Assembly: GCA_033398695.1 (NCBI GenBank)
Contig: CM065811.1
Coordinates: forward strand, 111,399,501 to 111,463,500
DNA: 64,000 nt
Reading direction: 5' to 3'
DNA from: Orobanche coerulescens
Taxonomy: Eukaryota > Streptophyta > Magnoliopsida > Lamiales > Orobanchaceae
In this document: positions 21,530 to 33,471 of the stretch, one piece after another
How positions within the stretch are numbered: the stretch's first letter is position 1
Layout: every line of letters starts with the position of its first letter
The notes under the pieces: generated by a model
Databases searched by the model: none
The model's input: the letters and a program-made list of their open reading frames with translations, nothing else
What the model was told of the DNA's origin: nothing
Position numbers and translations under genes: made by a program

Positions 21530-22634
21530 CTGAAAAACAACTTCCCCCAACGGGGTCAGTTACACAGAACAACAATCCTCAAGGGTTGAAAATACAGAAT
21601 CATGATATATCTGAAATTATGAATTATCCTGTCGAAACATACGCAATCAAACATGCTATATGAATCGACTAATCAGTACGGCTCAAAGGAATGGCGCCAC
21701 CGCGTCGGGATGGAAATGTGTCCGTGCACAAGCCACCAACGATCAAACACGCGTGGTCTTGTACCTAATCGGTCTCACGAGCAATCGACTCGTGTGCACA
21801 CCCAATGTGAGGCCACCAACCAACACACGACTATAATGTGCCCGACATGAAAATCCTACACATACCAACCGGCACGCCAGTATGACCCGGAATGCCACAA
21901 TATGACAAAAGTGACAATGAAAATGAATAATGACTCACCAAGATTGAATGATAGTGACATGAATGATAGCTCAATGAAATGATCGGAACCGTCGTTCCTT
22001 ATGACTGAGGTGATTAATTGACAATGACGAGTTTTGATACGATTAATACAATGACGAATGAGTTATGATTATGAATGAACAACGACAAAAGGAATGAATA
22101 TCCTTTTAACCGAGTAAGAATTAACTTACACAATACCGATGATGAATGTCCGTCCACGAACAACGTCCTAAATGAAATATCGGTCGCTCGAACAACCTTG
22201 AATTGTACAATATCCAACAACTCGTTCAATATACGAATCAAACACGAATATAACGAACTCAAGACGTCGATACGATTAAACCAAGTTCATTGGGGCATTT
22301 TATCGAACACTTTGAGGCCAACTACGATTGATAACAACTAAACCTCAACAATACCAACCTCAAATCCCCAAGAAGTGTTTCAAATCAACAAAACATCTCC
22401 AATACGATCAATAATCCGTTATGAATATCCAAAAACGTGATTATAACAACAATTAAACGAAAACCCCCAATTTCAATTCGATAATCAAAGTGTTCTTGAA
22501 TAATCCCTCAATAATCCAATGAATCCTTATACAAACTCATAATCATATACATATCCCTTCATATAACATGATTATAACGTCCAAAACATCATATCTCAAC
22601 ATAAAATCGAAATCCAAGGTGTTGAAGAAATTAC
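21530..22634 (-). other. Putative intron in the R-U5 of element D LTR (copy 1)
   Basis: In minus sense CAAGAG/GTAATTTC at 22635/22634 and GTTTTTCAG/GTCATGG ending at 21530, a 1105-bp interval. Both sites are kept in the other LTR. Confidence 0.5.
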
Positions 22635-22846
22635 CTCTTGAAGATCCAACCACTTCGATCCGATGAACACGAGTTAAAACGAGTATCCGAGCTATATGAT
22701 TGAATGGAATTGAAGAAACTCAAGTACTCAAGTGTTTGATTAAGGAAGAATCCCTTTCCCAAGCTCTCTCTCGGACAAAAGGAAGAAGGAAGTGAAAATG
22801 AAGAAAATGAGGAAAAAGTGTCGGCCAAACCATATATCTGCCGGAA

Positions 22847-23440
22847 GTTACGGCCGTAACTCGGCCCTCTTACGGCCGTAACTTTACAAGTCAACGGCCT
22901 TACGGCCGTAATCGCCAACTCAGATGCGGCCGTAACTCGGCTTCGTCAAAGCCTGCCGACAGACTTACGGCCGTGCCGTTCCTTAGTTACGGGCATAACT
23001 CACCTTACAAAAACACCCGCGGCGACCTTACGGCCGTACCACACACCTTACGGCCGTAACTCGGATGATACGGCCGTATCCGGCCGACCTTACGGGCGTA
23101 ACCCGCCTTCGTCAAAAATGGCCAGGTACCTGCCTGCCGCGTACGGCCGTAACCGGCCAAGCCTTACGGCCGTAACCGGCCAAGCCTTACGGCCGTACCT
23201 TCCTCGACTTACGGCCGTATGCCGCAACCCTTACGGCCGTAAGTCACCCTTGGTCGACAACACCCAAAATTCACGAACACCACTTACGGCCGTATCTCAC
23301 CTTCCTTACGGCCATAACTCACCTTCGGCCAAAATGCCTGGCACTCTTTGGACCACTTACGGCCGTAATCGCCACACTACGGCCGTACCCGCCGACTTAC
23401 GGCCGTATCCCAGAACCTTACGGCCGTAACTCGTTGCCGC
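22847..23440. repeat. TTACGGCCGTAA palindrome array in U3 of D (copy 1)
   Basis: About 18 copies of ACGGCCGT-centred palindromes in 0.6 kb, with irregular spacers. In element sense the array ends about 10 bp before a TATA-like GATATATGG at 22838-22832. The G LTRs carry the same palindrome. Confidence 0.92.
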
Positions 23441-23779
23441 CAAGGTGAATCAATCCAATAATTCCGATTCCTCGCTACGACTGATGAATGATCCGACATA
23501 TCATACGAATGTGAAAGTGAACAAGTCTAACACGAGCCAAAGATGATACTCTCAGAACAAGGCTATCAAACACAATCAAAAAGATAATACTCCCGTCTCG
23601 ATCTAAAAACGGAGAGAAAATGACGATCGGTCACAGATATACGATTACAACATGCCAACATTGAACGCAAATGAGTGATTCATGAATGATGAGTGATTAT
23701 TAATGAGTGAGAATTAATGAGTGACAATTACGGTCGATAATTCTTGAATGAAAATGAATGAATTACAACCGGTATTACA

Positions 23780-23798
23780 TACTCCCCCCCTTAAAAAT
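23780..23798 (-). other. Polypurine tract of element D
   Basis: In minus sense TTTTTAAGGGGGGGAGTA directly precedes the LTR start TGTAATACC. Confidence 0.75.
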
Positions 23799-23814
23799 AG
23801 TTTCGTCCCCGAAA

Positions 23815-25076
23815 CTAAGGGTCAAACAACTCGGGATGACTCTCCCGCATACTCTCTTCGGTTTCCCAGGTAGCTTCTTCGACTCCGTGTCTAGACCACT
23901 GAATTTTAACCAAAGGAATAGTCTTATTCCTCAACTGTTTGATTCGCCGCTCTAAAACTCGAATAGGACGTTCCTCATATGAATGATCGTCGGCGATCTC
24001 GATTTCGTCGAACTGGAGTATGTGACTCGGGTCGGCAACATACTTCCGTAACTGAGAGACATGAAACACGTTATGAATTCGGCTCAACGCCGGAGGTAAA
24101 GCCAATCGATAAGCTAACTCGCCCACTCGATCCAAAATCTCAAACGGTCCAATGAATCTCGGACTCAACTTTCCCCTCTTCCCAAAACGGAAAATACCTC
24201 GACTCGGGGATACCTTGACCAAAACGTGGTCACCCGTCTCGAACTCTAGTGGTCGACGACGATTATCTGCATACGATTTCTGTCGACTCTGAGCGGTCAA
24301 CAAACGACTTCTGATCAAAGCTACCTTCTCACGGGCGGCTATAAGCATATCGGGCTCGGTGCCGATTGATTCTGATAAGTCGTCCCAACACAACGGAGAT
24401 CGACAACGACGACCATACAAGGCCTCGTAAGGTGCCATCTTGATCGAAGCATGCCAACTATTATTATACGTGAACTCGATCAATGGTAGTTGGGCTTCCC
24501 AATCGTCTTTCCAATCGAGGACGCATGCCCTCAACATGTCCTCTAATGTCTGAATGGTCCTCTCTGATTGTCCGTCAGATTGAGGATGAAAAGCGGTACT
24601 GAGGTTAAGCTGAGTTCCCATAGCACGATGAACTGATTTCCAAAATTGCGACACAAACCGTCCGTCACGATCGGAAACGATACTTTTAGGAGTACCGTGC
24701 GATCGACTATCTCTTTAATGAACAACTGGGGAAGTCTCTCGGGACCCCACGCATCCTTGATCTCAAGGAAATGAGCTGATTTGGTTAAGCGGTCCACGAT
24801 CACCCAGATCGTGTTCATGCCACGACGACTCGTCGGCAAACTCGTGATGAAATCCATAGAAATGTCTTCCCACTTCCACTCGGGAATAGGAAGAGGTTTC
24901 AGCATACCCGCCGGTCGCTGATGTTCAATCTTAACTTGTTGACAGGTTAAGCATCTCGAAACAAATTCTGCGACTTCTCGCTTCATATTACTCCACCAGT
25001 AATTTTGTTTCAAGTCCTTGTACATCTTTCTAGACCCGGATGCACGAGAATAAGGGGTAGCATGAGCTTCTTTCAA
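23815..25076 (-). pseudogene. Element D integrase with chromodomain
   Basis: The frame 25076-24543 has the zinc-binding segment (MYKDLKQNYWWSNMKREV, CLTCQQVKIEHQRPAG) and the first catalytic Asp region (ISMDFITSLPTSRRGMNTI). A frameshift near 24700 disrupts the SDRDGRF region. The frame 24654-23815 (279 codons) keeps STAFHPQSDGQSERTIQTLE, with the catalytic Glu, the GPFEILDRVGELAYRLALPP block and the chromodomain (VKIQWSRHGVEEATWETE). In other Tekay elements the chromodomain guides insertion into heterochromatin by binding H3K9-type marks. Confidence 0.9.
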
Positions 25077-25486
25077 AATCGAGTTTTCAACTCGTCATTC
25101 GCAGTACGCACAACCGATTCTTAAAACGCAAAAGTCCATCCTCGTGGACCACAAATCCAGGGGCTTTCCGAGCCACATCCTCGGATGCGCAACAATGATG
25201 GGTCCGAACCCTGATTCTCTCGGATTTCCTCCTCGAGTGACGATGAAATCTCTAACATACAAAGTCGCCCGAACTCAAGCTGCACCTCGATCTCGGGTCT
25301 AAGGAATTCTCAAGCTCCTTCGAATCGTTAAACGGGCAAGCATCCGCTCTTGAACGGACTTACGACTCAAGGCATCGGCGACAACATTCGCCTTGCCCGG
25401 TGGTAAAGGATCTCGATATCATAATCTTTGATTAATTCCAACCACTGTCTCGGCGCATATTTAACTCCTTCGAGTAAATATATACT
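25077..25486 (-). pseudogene. Element D RNase H end and linker, broken
   Basis: No long frame is open here. The sequence still aligns by eye with the RNase H C-terminus and the linker of the related elements (remnants of [13 protein letters not shown] and of the GFVVHEDG block). Several one- or two-base losses sit at CHG sites. Confidence 0.7.
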
Positions 25487-26572
25487 TTAAGCTCTTATGA
25501 TCGGTGAATATCTCATGTAACGCCATAAAGATAATGACGCCAAATTTTCAGCGAACACCACGGCTGCTAGCTCCGTGTCGTGGGTCGGATAATTAATCTC
25601 GTAAGGTCTCAATTGCCGTGAAGCATAGGCAATAACCTTCCTGCTCGCATGAGTACACATCCGAGACCCGTCCGACGCATCACTATAGACCACAAATCCT
25701 TCCGTCCCCTGCGGCAAGGATAGTACAGGTGCTGACATTAACCGGCTCTTGAGTTCCTCAAAACTCCGTTGGCACGCATCGGACCACGTGTATTTCTTAT
25801 CCTTCCGCAAAAGGTTCGTTAAGGGTGAGCGATTCGAGAAAATCCCTCTACAAATCGCCGATAATAACCCGCTAATCCGAGGAAGCTTCGGATTTCCTTA
25901 ACGTTCTTCGGAGGTAGCCAATCTCGAATAGCCTCCGTCTTTTGAGGATCGACACGAACTCCGTCTGATGAAATTACATGTCCGAGAAAAGTCACCGGAC
26001 ATCCGTAACTCACATTTGGAAAACTTCCCATAAAGTTGTTCTCGCCTCAACACGTCGAGAACTAGATGATGGTGAGACTCGTGTTCCTCCCGGTCACGGG
26101 AATAAATCAAACTGTCATCGATGAAGACAAAAACAAACCGATCCAAAAAGTCGTTGAAGACCCGATTCATTAATTCCATGAATACCGCAGTGCATTAGTC
26201 AATCCGAACGGCATAACCACGAACTCATAATGACCATAGCGTGTTCAAACGCCGTCCTCGCGATATCCGACTCTCGAATCCGCAATCGATGATATCCGGA
26301 TCTTAGGTCGATCTTGGAAAATATCAAGCTCCCTGAAGTTGATCTAAGAGGTCATCGATACGGGGTAAAGGATACTTATTCTTGATCGTCACCCGGTTCA
26401 ATTCCCGGTAATCAATACACAAGCGGAACGAACCATCCTTCTTCTTGACAAATAACACGGGTGCTCCCCACGGGGACGCACTCGGTCGAATATAACCCTT
26501 CTCGAATAATTCCTCAAGTTGGTTCTTTAATTCCTGCATTTCGGTCGGGGCCATCCGGTACGGTGCCTTCAA
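25487..26572 (-). pseudogene. Element D reverse transcriptase and RNase H start
   Basis: Pieces in order: 26572-26324 ([40 protein letters not shown]), 26179-25898 ([17 protein letters not shown], with the catalytic Asp pair), 26031-25819 ([19 protein letters not shown]), 25810-25487 ([15 protein letters not shown], a damaged RNase H start). The segment 26300-26180 that joins finger and palm is frameshifted. No active enzyme can be made from this copy as written. Confidence 0.88.
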
Positions 26573-28515
26573 TATCGGGACGTACTGTGCTCCAACTCAA
26601 TCGTGAATTCCACATCCCTTTGTGGAGGCAAACCAGGTAACTCGTCTGGAAAAATATCGGCATATTCCCTCACCACCGAAATATCCGTTAACATTACTGA
26701 TGATTTCTCGGTTTTGGTCATATAGCACCAATAACCGACACATCCCTGATTGAGTAATCTTACTGCTTTCATCAAATTAACGACTTTACGAGTAATGTAG
26801 GGATTACCTCCCTGAAACACACATTCGACTCCATCGTCTGAAATGATAGTGACCAACCGCTTTCGGACACTAATGATGGCATCATGACGATCCATCCAAT
26901 CAATACTTAAGATGACGTCGTCCCTCGGCAAATCTACTACGATTAGGTCCGCTGGCCATACACGACCATGAAGCTGAATCGGACAATTCTGAATCTCACG
27001 ACTTCCGACAATTCGTCTACCATCAGGTAGGCCAATGACATAAGGCTCACAACTAGTAGCACTACCCAGACGTAGTCTACTCAAACATGATTCGGAAATG
27101 AATGAATGCGATGCACCAGTATCAAAAAGGGTACACACAGGTTGAGATAGAATATCGAGTGTACCTGAGATCATCCGGGCCTCGGGATCATCGGTCTTCT
27201 TCATCTCATAAATTCGGGGCTTGCCGGCCCCCGAACCGGATGCTCCCGTCTGATAGCTCTTGGCTCCGCCTTTAGCTCCTGTCGTCTTGAACGACGCTGA
27301 CTGAGTGGCCTGATTCTGCACCCCTGAATGACCTGGGGCTTGAGATGACGCCGGAGTGGGTTTAGAGTCCCTACGGCAAAAACGGGCCCTGTGCCCAGCA
27401 ATCCCACAGTTGTGGCACGTGACAGACTGCTTCGGACATTTGGTGCTGAAATGACCCTGTTCCTCACAGTTGAAACAGGTGATGGCCGAACTGGCCGCTC
27501 GCGACTGAGATTCCGCGGATTTAGACGTCGTGGGAGGTCGGTTAGAAAAAGTGGAGCCCACGCGTGGTTTCTTGAAAGTGGCCTGACTCCCGTCAGACTG
27601 ATTACGATTCTTGGACTTCTTGCTTGCAGACGAAGGTTGCTGCTTAGCAATTTCCTTAGCAGTAAGCTCGTAGGTAAGAGCTTTCTCAATGAACTCGGCC
27701 AGAGTGGCACAGTTATGATTAAGTAACTGAAGTCTCATACGGGGTTTCAGCCTCTTGCTGAAATACTTGATCTTGTCCGCTTCTGAGTGAATGATAGATG
27801 AGGCGAACGGAAGAAGTTCCTGAAATTTTTCGGCGATGGCGAGAACGTCATCATCCGCCGAAAGGTCGGGAGTGAGTAATTCCGACAACTTGGCCTCCCT
27901 GAGTGGGGCCGGATAGTACCTCTCCATCATGAGAGTCTTGAACTGATCCCAAGTGCATGTTCCGTCTGTGGGCTTCAACGATAACCACCATGAATGAGCG
28001 CTCTTACCGAGATAGTAAGCCGCAACTGAAACTTTATGCCCTTCGGGGCAATCCACCATAGCGAATAACTTCTCAAAATGCTCAAGCCAATGAACAATAT
28101 CCGCCGGCTCAGATGAGCCCTCAAACGTAGGTGGTCGCTGGCGAGAGATATCGCTGATGATATTGCTTACACCCCTCTCTTGCCTCTGAGGCGGCGGCGG
28201 AGGAGCCTGCTGATTTTGATTGACGGAGTTATGCATCGTCTCCATCAACTGAGCCATCTGGGTCATTTGGGCCATCATGCCACGCATAAATGCGAGTGGG
28301 TCGACCCGAACACCCTCGGCGAGCCGTGTCCGGCGACTCCTGACGGCTGAATGATCGCGTCCAGGTGAGTGAGTGGCAGCGTCGCTGCTCGATGAGTTAG
28401 CATTATTCCTGGAATTTGCACGGGTATTCGCACGAGTTCTCGGGATTCGGCCCGCTCCACGGCCTCGTCCTCCACGTCCTCTGCCAGCCCTCTCCATACT
28501 GAAGTGGAAAGTCAT
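26569..28515 (-). CDS. Element D Gag-protease, intact 648-codon frame
   Basis: The likely start is the Met at 28497 ([20 protein letters not shown]), matching the Arg-Gly-rich gag start of the related elements; six codons upstream are also open. The retrotransposon gag domain spans about residues 120-290 ([32 protein letters not shown]). A Ser/Lys linker leads to two knuckles, [14 protein letters not shown] (about 345) and [14 protein letters not shown] (about 366). The protease site [14 protein letters not shown] is near residue 461. The frame ends just inside the RT lead ([18 protein letters not shown]) by a frameshift at about 26572. It is the longest intact chromovirus frame in the window. 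Confidence 0.93.
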   Translation of the reverse strand: MTFHFSMERAGRGRGGRGRGAGRIPRTRANTRANSRNNANSSSSDAATHSPGRDHSAVRSRRTRLAEGVRVDPLAFMRGMMAQMTQMAQLMETMHNSVNQNQQAPPPPPQRQERGVSNIISDISRQRPPTFEGSSEPADIVHWLEHFEKLFAMVDCPEGHKVSVAAYYLGKSAHSWWLSLKPTDGTCTWDQFKTLMMERYYPAPLREAKLSELLTPDLSADDDVLAIAEKFQELLPFASSIIHSEADKIKYFSKRLKPRMRLQLLNHNCATLAEFIEKALTYELTAKEIAKQQPSSASKKSKNRNQSDGSQATFKKPRVGSTFSNRPPTTSKSAESQSRAASSAITCFNCEEQGHFSTKCPKQSVTCHNCGIAGHRARFCRRDSKPTPASSQAPGHSGVQNQATQSASFKTTGAKGGAKSYQTGASGSGAGKPRIYEMKKTDDPEARMISGTLDILSQPVCTLFDTGASHSFISESCLSRLRLGSATSCEPYVIGLPDGRRIVGSREIQNCPIQLHGRVWPADLIVVDLPRDDVILSIDWMDRHDAIISVRKRLVTIISDDGVECVFQGGNPYITRKVVNLMKAVRLLNQGCVGYWCYMTKTEKSSVMLTDISVVREYADIFPDELPGLPPQRDVEFTIELEHSTSRY

Positions 28516-28973
28516 ATGATGATTATATATCTCGCATGAGTATCACATTATGATTACATTATGAAATGATGAAAATGAGTATACGCGCTCACATACAGCG
28601 ATTACATGAATGATTAATTGACGTGACATGATTACCTGATAAAATTAATGAAATGATTATCTTGAACAATTTAACAAGATTGATGATATGATCTTCAAGA
28701 TCAACAACTGAGTAATGAAATGAATTGAGTGATTAATGAGTTAACATTATCGACTTGATCACAATTGAAATTGATGAATGAGGATTGTTAAATTATGAAT
28801 TATGAATTAATGAATAATTACAGAAATTATAACATGGAATTAGAAATCTTACGCTTCTTGGTCTGATTGGCTCGGCATTTGCACAGGCCACACGTGACGC
28901 GAAAGTCCAATGATACTAGTCCGATGACGATGATTTCAAATGAGACATGACTTGGAGGGTAGTATTCAAACCA

Positions 28974-28986
28974 CGCTCCGATACCA
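28974..28986 (-). other. Primer-binding site of element D
   Basis: In minus sense TGGTATCGGAGCG, four bases from the LTR end at 28991. It is like the initiator Met tRNA complement with one or two changes. Confidence 0.75.
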
Positions 28987-29353
28987 ACTCTGTAACACCC
29001 CAAACTAGGCGGATATTACAGTGCCGTAGACCCCCGACTGGGACCCACCAGGCGAATGAGAATGAATGAATTACACAGGTAAATGTAGTACCGAACCACA
29101 TTACAACATCAATTACTCCGATGAGGAGTTTTATACAACACCCAGGATAAAATAGAATACATGTGTATTTTATGTGACGATAAGATACACAACACTGAAT
29201 GAAATGAGCATTCAAACGGAATGTCTGCAGCGGAATAAATAAAGGAAACACAAATGACTGAATAAATGACTGAACGGAATGGGGGCCCCTACTAGTATCA
29301 CTGGGACTCCTCGCCGTCACCGTGCTCTCCCCGTGCCTTAGCCTTGCCATGAC

Positions 29354-30456
29354 CTGAAAAACAACATCCCCTGGGCCGATTTACGTAACAACAATCCTCA
29401 AGGGTTGAAAATACACAATCATGATATATCTGAAATTATGAATTATCCTGTCGAAACATACGCAATCAAACATGCTATATGAATCGACTAATCAGTACGG
29501 CTCAAAGGAATGGCGCCACACTGCGTCCGGGATGGAAATGTGTCCGTGCACAAGCCACCAACGATCAAACACGCGTGGTCTTGTACCTAATCAGTCTCAC
29601 GAGCAATCGACTCGTGTGCACAGTCCAATGTGAGGCCACCAACCAACACACGACTATAATGTGCCCGACATGAAAATCCTACACATACCAACCGCACGCC
29701 AAGATGACCCTGAATGCCACAATATGACAAAAGTGACAATGAAAATGAATAATGACTCACCAAGATTGAATGATAGTGACATGAATGATAGCTCAATGAA
29801 ATGATCGGAACCGTCGTTCCTTCTGACTGAGGTGATTAATTGACAATGTCGAGTTTTGATACGATTAATACAATGATGAATGAGTTATGATTATGAATGA
29901 ACAACGACAAAAGGAATGAATATCCTTTTAACCGAGTAAGAATTAACTTACACAATACCGATGATGAATGTCCATCCACGAACAACGTCCTAAATGAAAT
30001 ATCGGTCGCTCGAACAACCTTGAATTGTACAATATCCAACAACTCGTTCAATATACGAATCAAACACGAATATAACGAACTCAAGACGTCGATACGATTA
30101 AACCAAGTTCATTGGGGCATTTTATCGAACACTTTGAGGCCAACTACGATTGATAACAACTAAACCTCAACAATACCAACCTCAAATCCCCAAGAAGTGT
30201 TTCAAATCAACAAAACATCTCCAATACGATCAATAATCCGTTATGAATATCCAAAAACGTGATTATAACAACAATTAAACGAAAACCCCCAATTTCAACT
30301 CGATAATCAAAGTGTTCTTGAATAATCCCTCAATAATCCAATGAATCCTTATACAAACTCATAATCATATACATATCCCTTCATATAACATGATTATAAC
30401 GTCCAAAACATCATATCTCAACATAAAATCGAAATCCAAGGTGTTGAAGAAATTAC
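29354..30456 (-). other. Putative intron in the R-U5 of element D LTR (copy 2)
   Basis: Same donor (CAAGAG/GTAATT) and acceptor (TTTTTCAG/GTCATGG) as at 21530-22634. The interval is 1103 bp. Confidence 0.5.
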
Positions 30457-30670
30457 CTCTTGAAGATCCAACCACTTCGATCCGATGAACACGAGTTAAA
30501 ACGAGTATCCGAGCTATATGATTGAATGGAATTGAAGAAACTCAAGTACTCAAGTGTTTGATTAAGGAAGAATCCCTTTCCCAAGCTCTCTCTCGGACAA
30601 AAGGAAGAAGGAAGTGAAAATGAAGAAAATGAGGAAAAAGTGTCCCGGCCAAACCATATATACTCCCGGA

Positions 30671-31240
30671 AGTTACGGCCGTAACTCGGCCCTCTTACGG
30701 CCGTAACTTTACAAGTCAACGGCCTTACGGCCGTAACCGGCCAACTCGTACGGCCGTAACTCGGCTTCGTCCGAAAGCCTGCCGACAGACTTACGGCCGT
30801 AACCGTTCCTTAGTTACGGGCGTAACTCACCTTCGTCAAAAACACCCGCCGACAGCCTTACGGCCGTACCACACACCTTACGGCCGTAACTCGGATGATA
30901 CGGCCGTATCCGGCCGACCTTACGGGCGTAACCCGCCTTCGTCAAAAATGGCCAGGTACCTGCCTGCCGCGTACGGCCGTAACCGGCCAAGCCTTACGGC
31001 CGTACCTTCCTCGACTTACGGCCGTATGCCGCAACCCTTACGGCCGTAAGTCACCCTTGGTCGACAACACCCAAAATTTACGAACACCACTTACGGCCGT
31101 ATCTCACCTTCCTTACGGCCGTAACTCACCTTCGGCCAAAATGCCTGGGCAGCCTGCTGGACCACTTACGGCAGAATCGGCCAGCCTTACGGCCGTACCC
31201 GCCGACTTACGGCCGTATCCCGTAACCTTACGGCCGTAAC
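30671..31240. repeat. TTACGGCCGTAA palindrome array in U3 of D (copy 2)
   Basis: About 18 CGGCCG-centred palindromes, collinear with 22847-23440. Confidence 0.92.
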
Positions 31241-31597
31241 TCGAAGGCCGCCAAGGTGAATCAATCCGATAATTCCGATTCCTCGCTACGACTGATGAAT
31301 GATCCGACATATCATACGAATGTGAAAGTGAACAAGTCTAACACGAGCCAAAGATGATACTCTCAGTACAAGGCTATCAAACACAATGAAAATGATAATA
31401 CTCCCGTCTCGATCTAAAAACGGAGATAAAATGACGATCGGTAACTGATATACGATTACAATATGCCAACATTGAATGCAAATGAGTGATTCATGAATGA
31501 TGAGTGATTATTAATGAGTGAGAATTACTGAGTGACAATTACAGACTGATAATTAGTGAATGAAAATGAATGAATTACAACCGGGTATTACAATACA

Positions 31598-31632
31598 AAC
31601 CATGGATAAGTGTACAAAACTGACACTTATCA
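31598..31632 (-). repeat. Element G LTR, 5' copy, terminal piece
   Basis: The last 35 bases of the G LTR (AACCATGGATAAGTG to CTTATCA) after the D insertion and its TSD. Element B coding sequence follows at once. Confidence 0.92.
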
Positions 31633-31894
31633 CAAACCTGCCCAAGAGGTTCTGGGCTGAAGTGTCAACACAGCTTGTCATACTCAGAACAGGAGTATGA
31701 TAGTAGGGAGACATGGCAAAACTCCCTATGAGGTTTGGAATAACAGAACTCCTACTGTTGCTTACTTTCATGTTTTTGGTTGTAAGTGTTTCATCTACAA
31801 CAACGGTAAAACACAACTAAATGTCTTTGATGCTAAAACTGATGATGGTCTCTTTATGGGATACTCACAAAGAAGCAAGGCGTATAGAGTCTTT
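31633..31894 (+). pseudogene. Element B integrase, C-terminal part
   Basis: Continues the frame lost at 14670. It reads LPKRFWAE, then GKTPYEVWNNRTPTVAYFHV and FGCKCFIYNNGK, the usual copia integrase C-terminal signature. A frame change is visible near 31690. It is cut at 31894 by element E (TSD tcttt at 31890-31894 and 40545-40549). Confidence 0.88.
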
Positions 31895-32263
31895 TGTAAC
31901 ACCCCCAGGATATCCGAGGTATATTACAGCGCCGTGAATCCCTATATGGGACCCACCAGGCTGAACAGCATCATACACAACGACTCACAGAAACGATAAA
32001 ATAACACCACGTCATAAAGACGCAAAACCGAACAATCCACCCGGTTTAACCGGTCAATAGAACATCATCATCCAACACAACATAAACACAACAACACAAT
32101 CTGGACAAACAAGAACTCTCAAGTACTCGAGTACAGCTATTAGTTCAAAAGCCATAAAAGATGAAAAGACAACAAGACATGAAGACATCTCTTATGCACA
32201 ATCATCACGCATGGCCATCATCCGTGTACTGGTCCAGCACCCGCTCGTCCCGATGAACCTGAC

Positions 32264-33021
32264 CTGAAATTCGTAAAACGAATTTCCCCAAAACGGGTCC
32301 CCAGAGGGGTTAGCAATTACGCTAGTACAAGTAACCAGATGAACAACTTACATCTTACACATATAGTAATGCATTCAATAAAGAAAACCGTTCGAAAGCA
32401 CTCATTTCCGGAAATGCCAATATCAAAACACATTTGTAAAATGCACCACAATTAACCATCGATCCACACCTCCGTGGACCCCTACCGAGACCCCGTCGGA
32501 TCTAACCCGTAGTGGTTAAAAGCAAAGCTCGTCGATCCACACCTCCGTGGAACCATACCGAGACCCAGTATAGTCTAACCAGTAGTGTGAATACAATCAC
32601 AAAATTTTCTCATCCAAAACTACTATGCCATGATTGTAAGTTCATAAGGATACTTGCCTCGATTAATAGACGGTGGCGAACGGAGCGGAAGAATCAAGCA
32701 CGACCGTGAGGAACCGACGGATGAACCTAACGATTCGAACAACACAATCACAACCAACTCTAGACGATTACGGAAAAGGAATACACCCGGAAACCCGCCT
32801 ACGATTCATGTATATTCATACAAAAATAACAACGAGGGCGGACCGCAATCAAACCCTCTCGATTTTGCAAAACCATGAAAATATACCATGAATCCGTAGG
32901 GAAACTAAGAATACCAACAAGAATAATCATATTCATCATGAATCCATCAACGAAACGGAAAGAATCGGACAAAACCCCAAAATCCCCAATTATCCAAAAA
33001 GGTAGGGTTTTAGAACATTAC
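32264..33021 (-). other. Putative intron in the R-U5 of element E LTR (copy 1)
   Basis: In minus sense CCAAAG/GTAATG at 33022/33021 and GAATTTCAG/GTCAGG ending at 32264 (758 bp). A CTAACCCC block lies about 45 bases before the acceptor. Confidence 0.5.
32457..32586. repeat. Two-unit tandem repeat in E LTR (copy 1)
   Basis: Same 80-bp unit as in element C (3267-3398). The second unit is somewhat decayed. Confidence 0.8.
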
Positions 33022-33227
33022 CTTTGGAGATTCAAGAACTAAGATCCGTAGAACTCGCGTTAGATTGATTATCCGAGCCTCACAACCGAAAAGAAATGAT
33101 GAAGATCGACCCCGGATGAAGAATTCTCCCCCTATATCTCTCTCTCTCTCTCTTGGCAGCGATGGGAAAAAAGGAAGAAATGAGCCGATAACGCTCGAGA
33201 CCAACACATTTATAGTGTAGCACGAGA

Positions 33228-33471
33228 CCTATCGGCCGATAGGCTGGCGATAGGGCCCGGCCGATACCCGCCGGCAGCTGAGTCTTTCGGCCCACCCTAT
33301 CGGCCGAAAGGCTTCCTGACGTGATCGGCCGATACCCATACGTAAATGCCGGCAGTTGAGTCTTTCGGACCGCCTATCGGCCGAAAGGCTTCCGGACGTG
33401 ATCGGCCGATACCCATACAAATGTCGGCAGTTGAGTCTTTCGGCCCACCCTATCGGCCGAAAGGCTTCCGG
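33228..33471. repeat. TCGGCCGA palindrome array in U3 of E (copy 1)
   Basis: Seven CGGCCG-centred palindromes. The one nearest the TATA box is a 16-bp perfect palindrome, CCTATCGGCCGATAGG (33228-33243). Others alternate ATCGGCCGAT and ATCGGCCGAA within a roughly 75-bp unit present about three times. Confidence 0.92.

Larger units (their letters stand above)
21167..23779 (-). repeat. Element D LTR, 3' copy in element sense (2613 bp)
   Basis: Partner of 28991-31592. It contains a perfect hairpin, CACGAG and CTCGTG with a 7-base loop (near 21776-21794), a putative intron and the CGGCCG array. An 88-codon frame at 22075-22341 recurs in both LTRs but is antisense and has no recognisable features. 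Confidence 0.93.
21167..31592 (-). mobile_element. Element D: Tekay-like chromovirus with 2.6-kb LTRs
   Basis: Inserted in the 5' LTR of G with TSD ataca. The LTRs are 21167-23779 and 28991-31592. In minus sense: PBS, gag-protease in one frame, RT, RNase H, integrase, chromodomain, PPT. The gag-protease frame is intact, while pol is broken into several pieces. Confidence 0.95.
28991..31592 (-). repeat. Element D LTR, 5' copy in element sense (2602 bp)
   Basis: Partner of 21167-23779. The two differ mainly by short changes at CHG sites, particularly in the palindrome array. Confidence 0.94.
14671..31632 (-). mobile_element. Element G: non-autonomous LTR element carrying a LOG gene
   Basis: LTRs at 14671-16251 and 19640-21166 plus 31598-31632 (split by D) flank a 3.4-kb internal region with no gag or pol. 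In element sense (minus) the LTR starts TGATAAGTGTCAG and ends CCGTGTCA. The PBS matches tRNA-Asp, and the PPT is AGTTTGGGGGTG. The TSD is taaac at 14666-14670 and caaac at 31633-31637, one mismatch. The ends, PBS and PPT resemble Tat/Ogre-type gypsy elements, so it is probably a non-autonomous derivative of that lineage. Two ORFs lie in the sense of the element. Confidence 0.88.

Noticed and set aside
22075..22341. An 88-codon ORF identical in both D LTRs (22075-22341, 29897-30163)
   Set aside because: It is antisense to the element and duplicated only because LTRs are copies. There is no start context, domain or sign of selection. It lies in the putative intron.
22847..23440. A CRISPR-like array of palindromic repeats
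   Set aside because: Repeat units are only 10-14 bp and spacing is irregular. The block sits in a plant LTR with its exact partner in the second LTR. No cas genes are present.
26569..28515. A host gene for a zinc-knuckle protein with an aspartic protease
   Set aside because: The PBS and LTRs on both sides, the RT remnants downstream and the gag domain order show that it is a retrotransposon Gag-protease.
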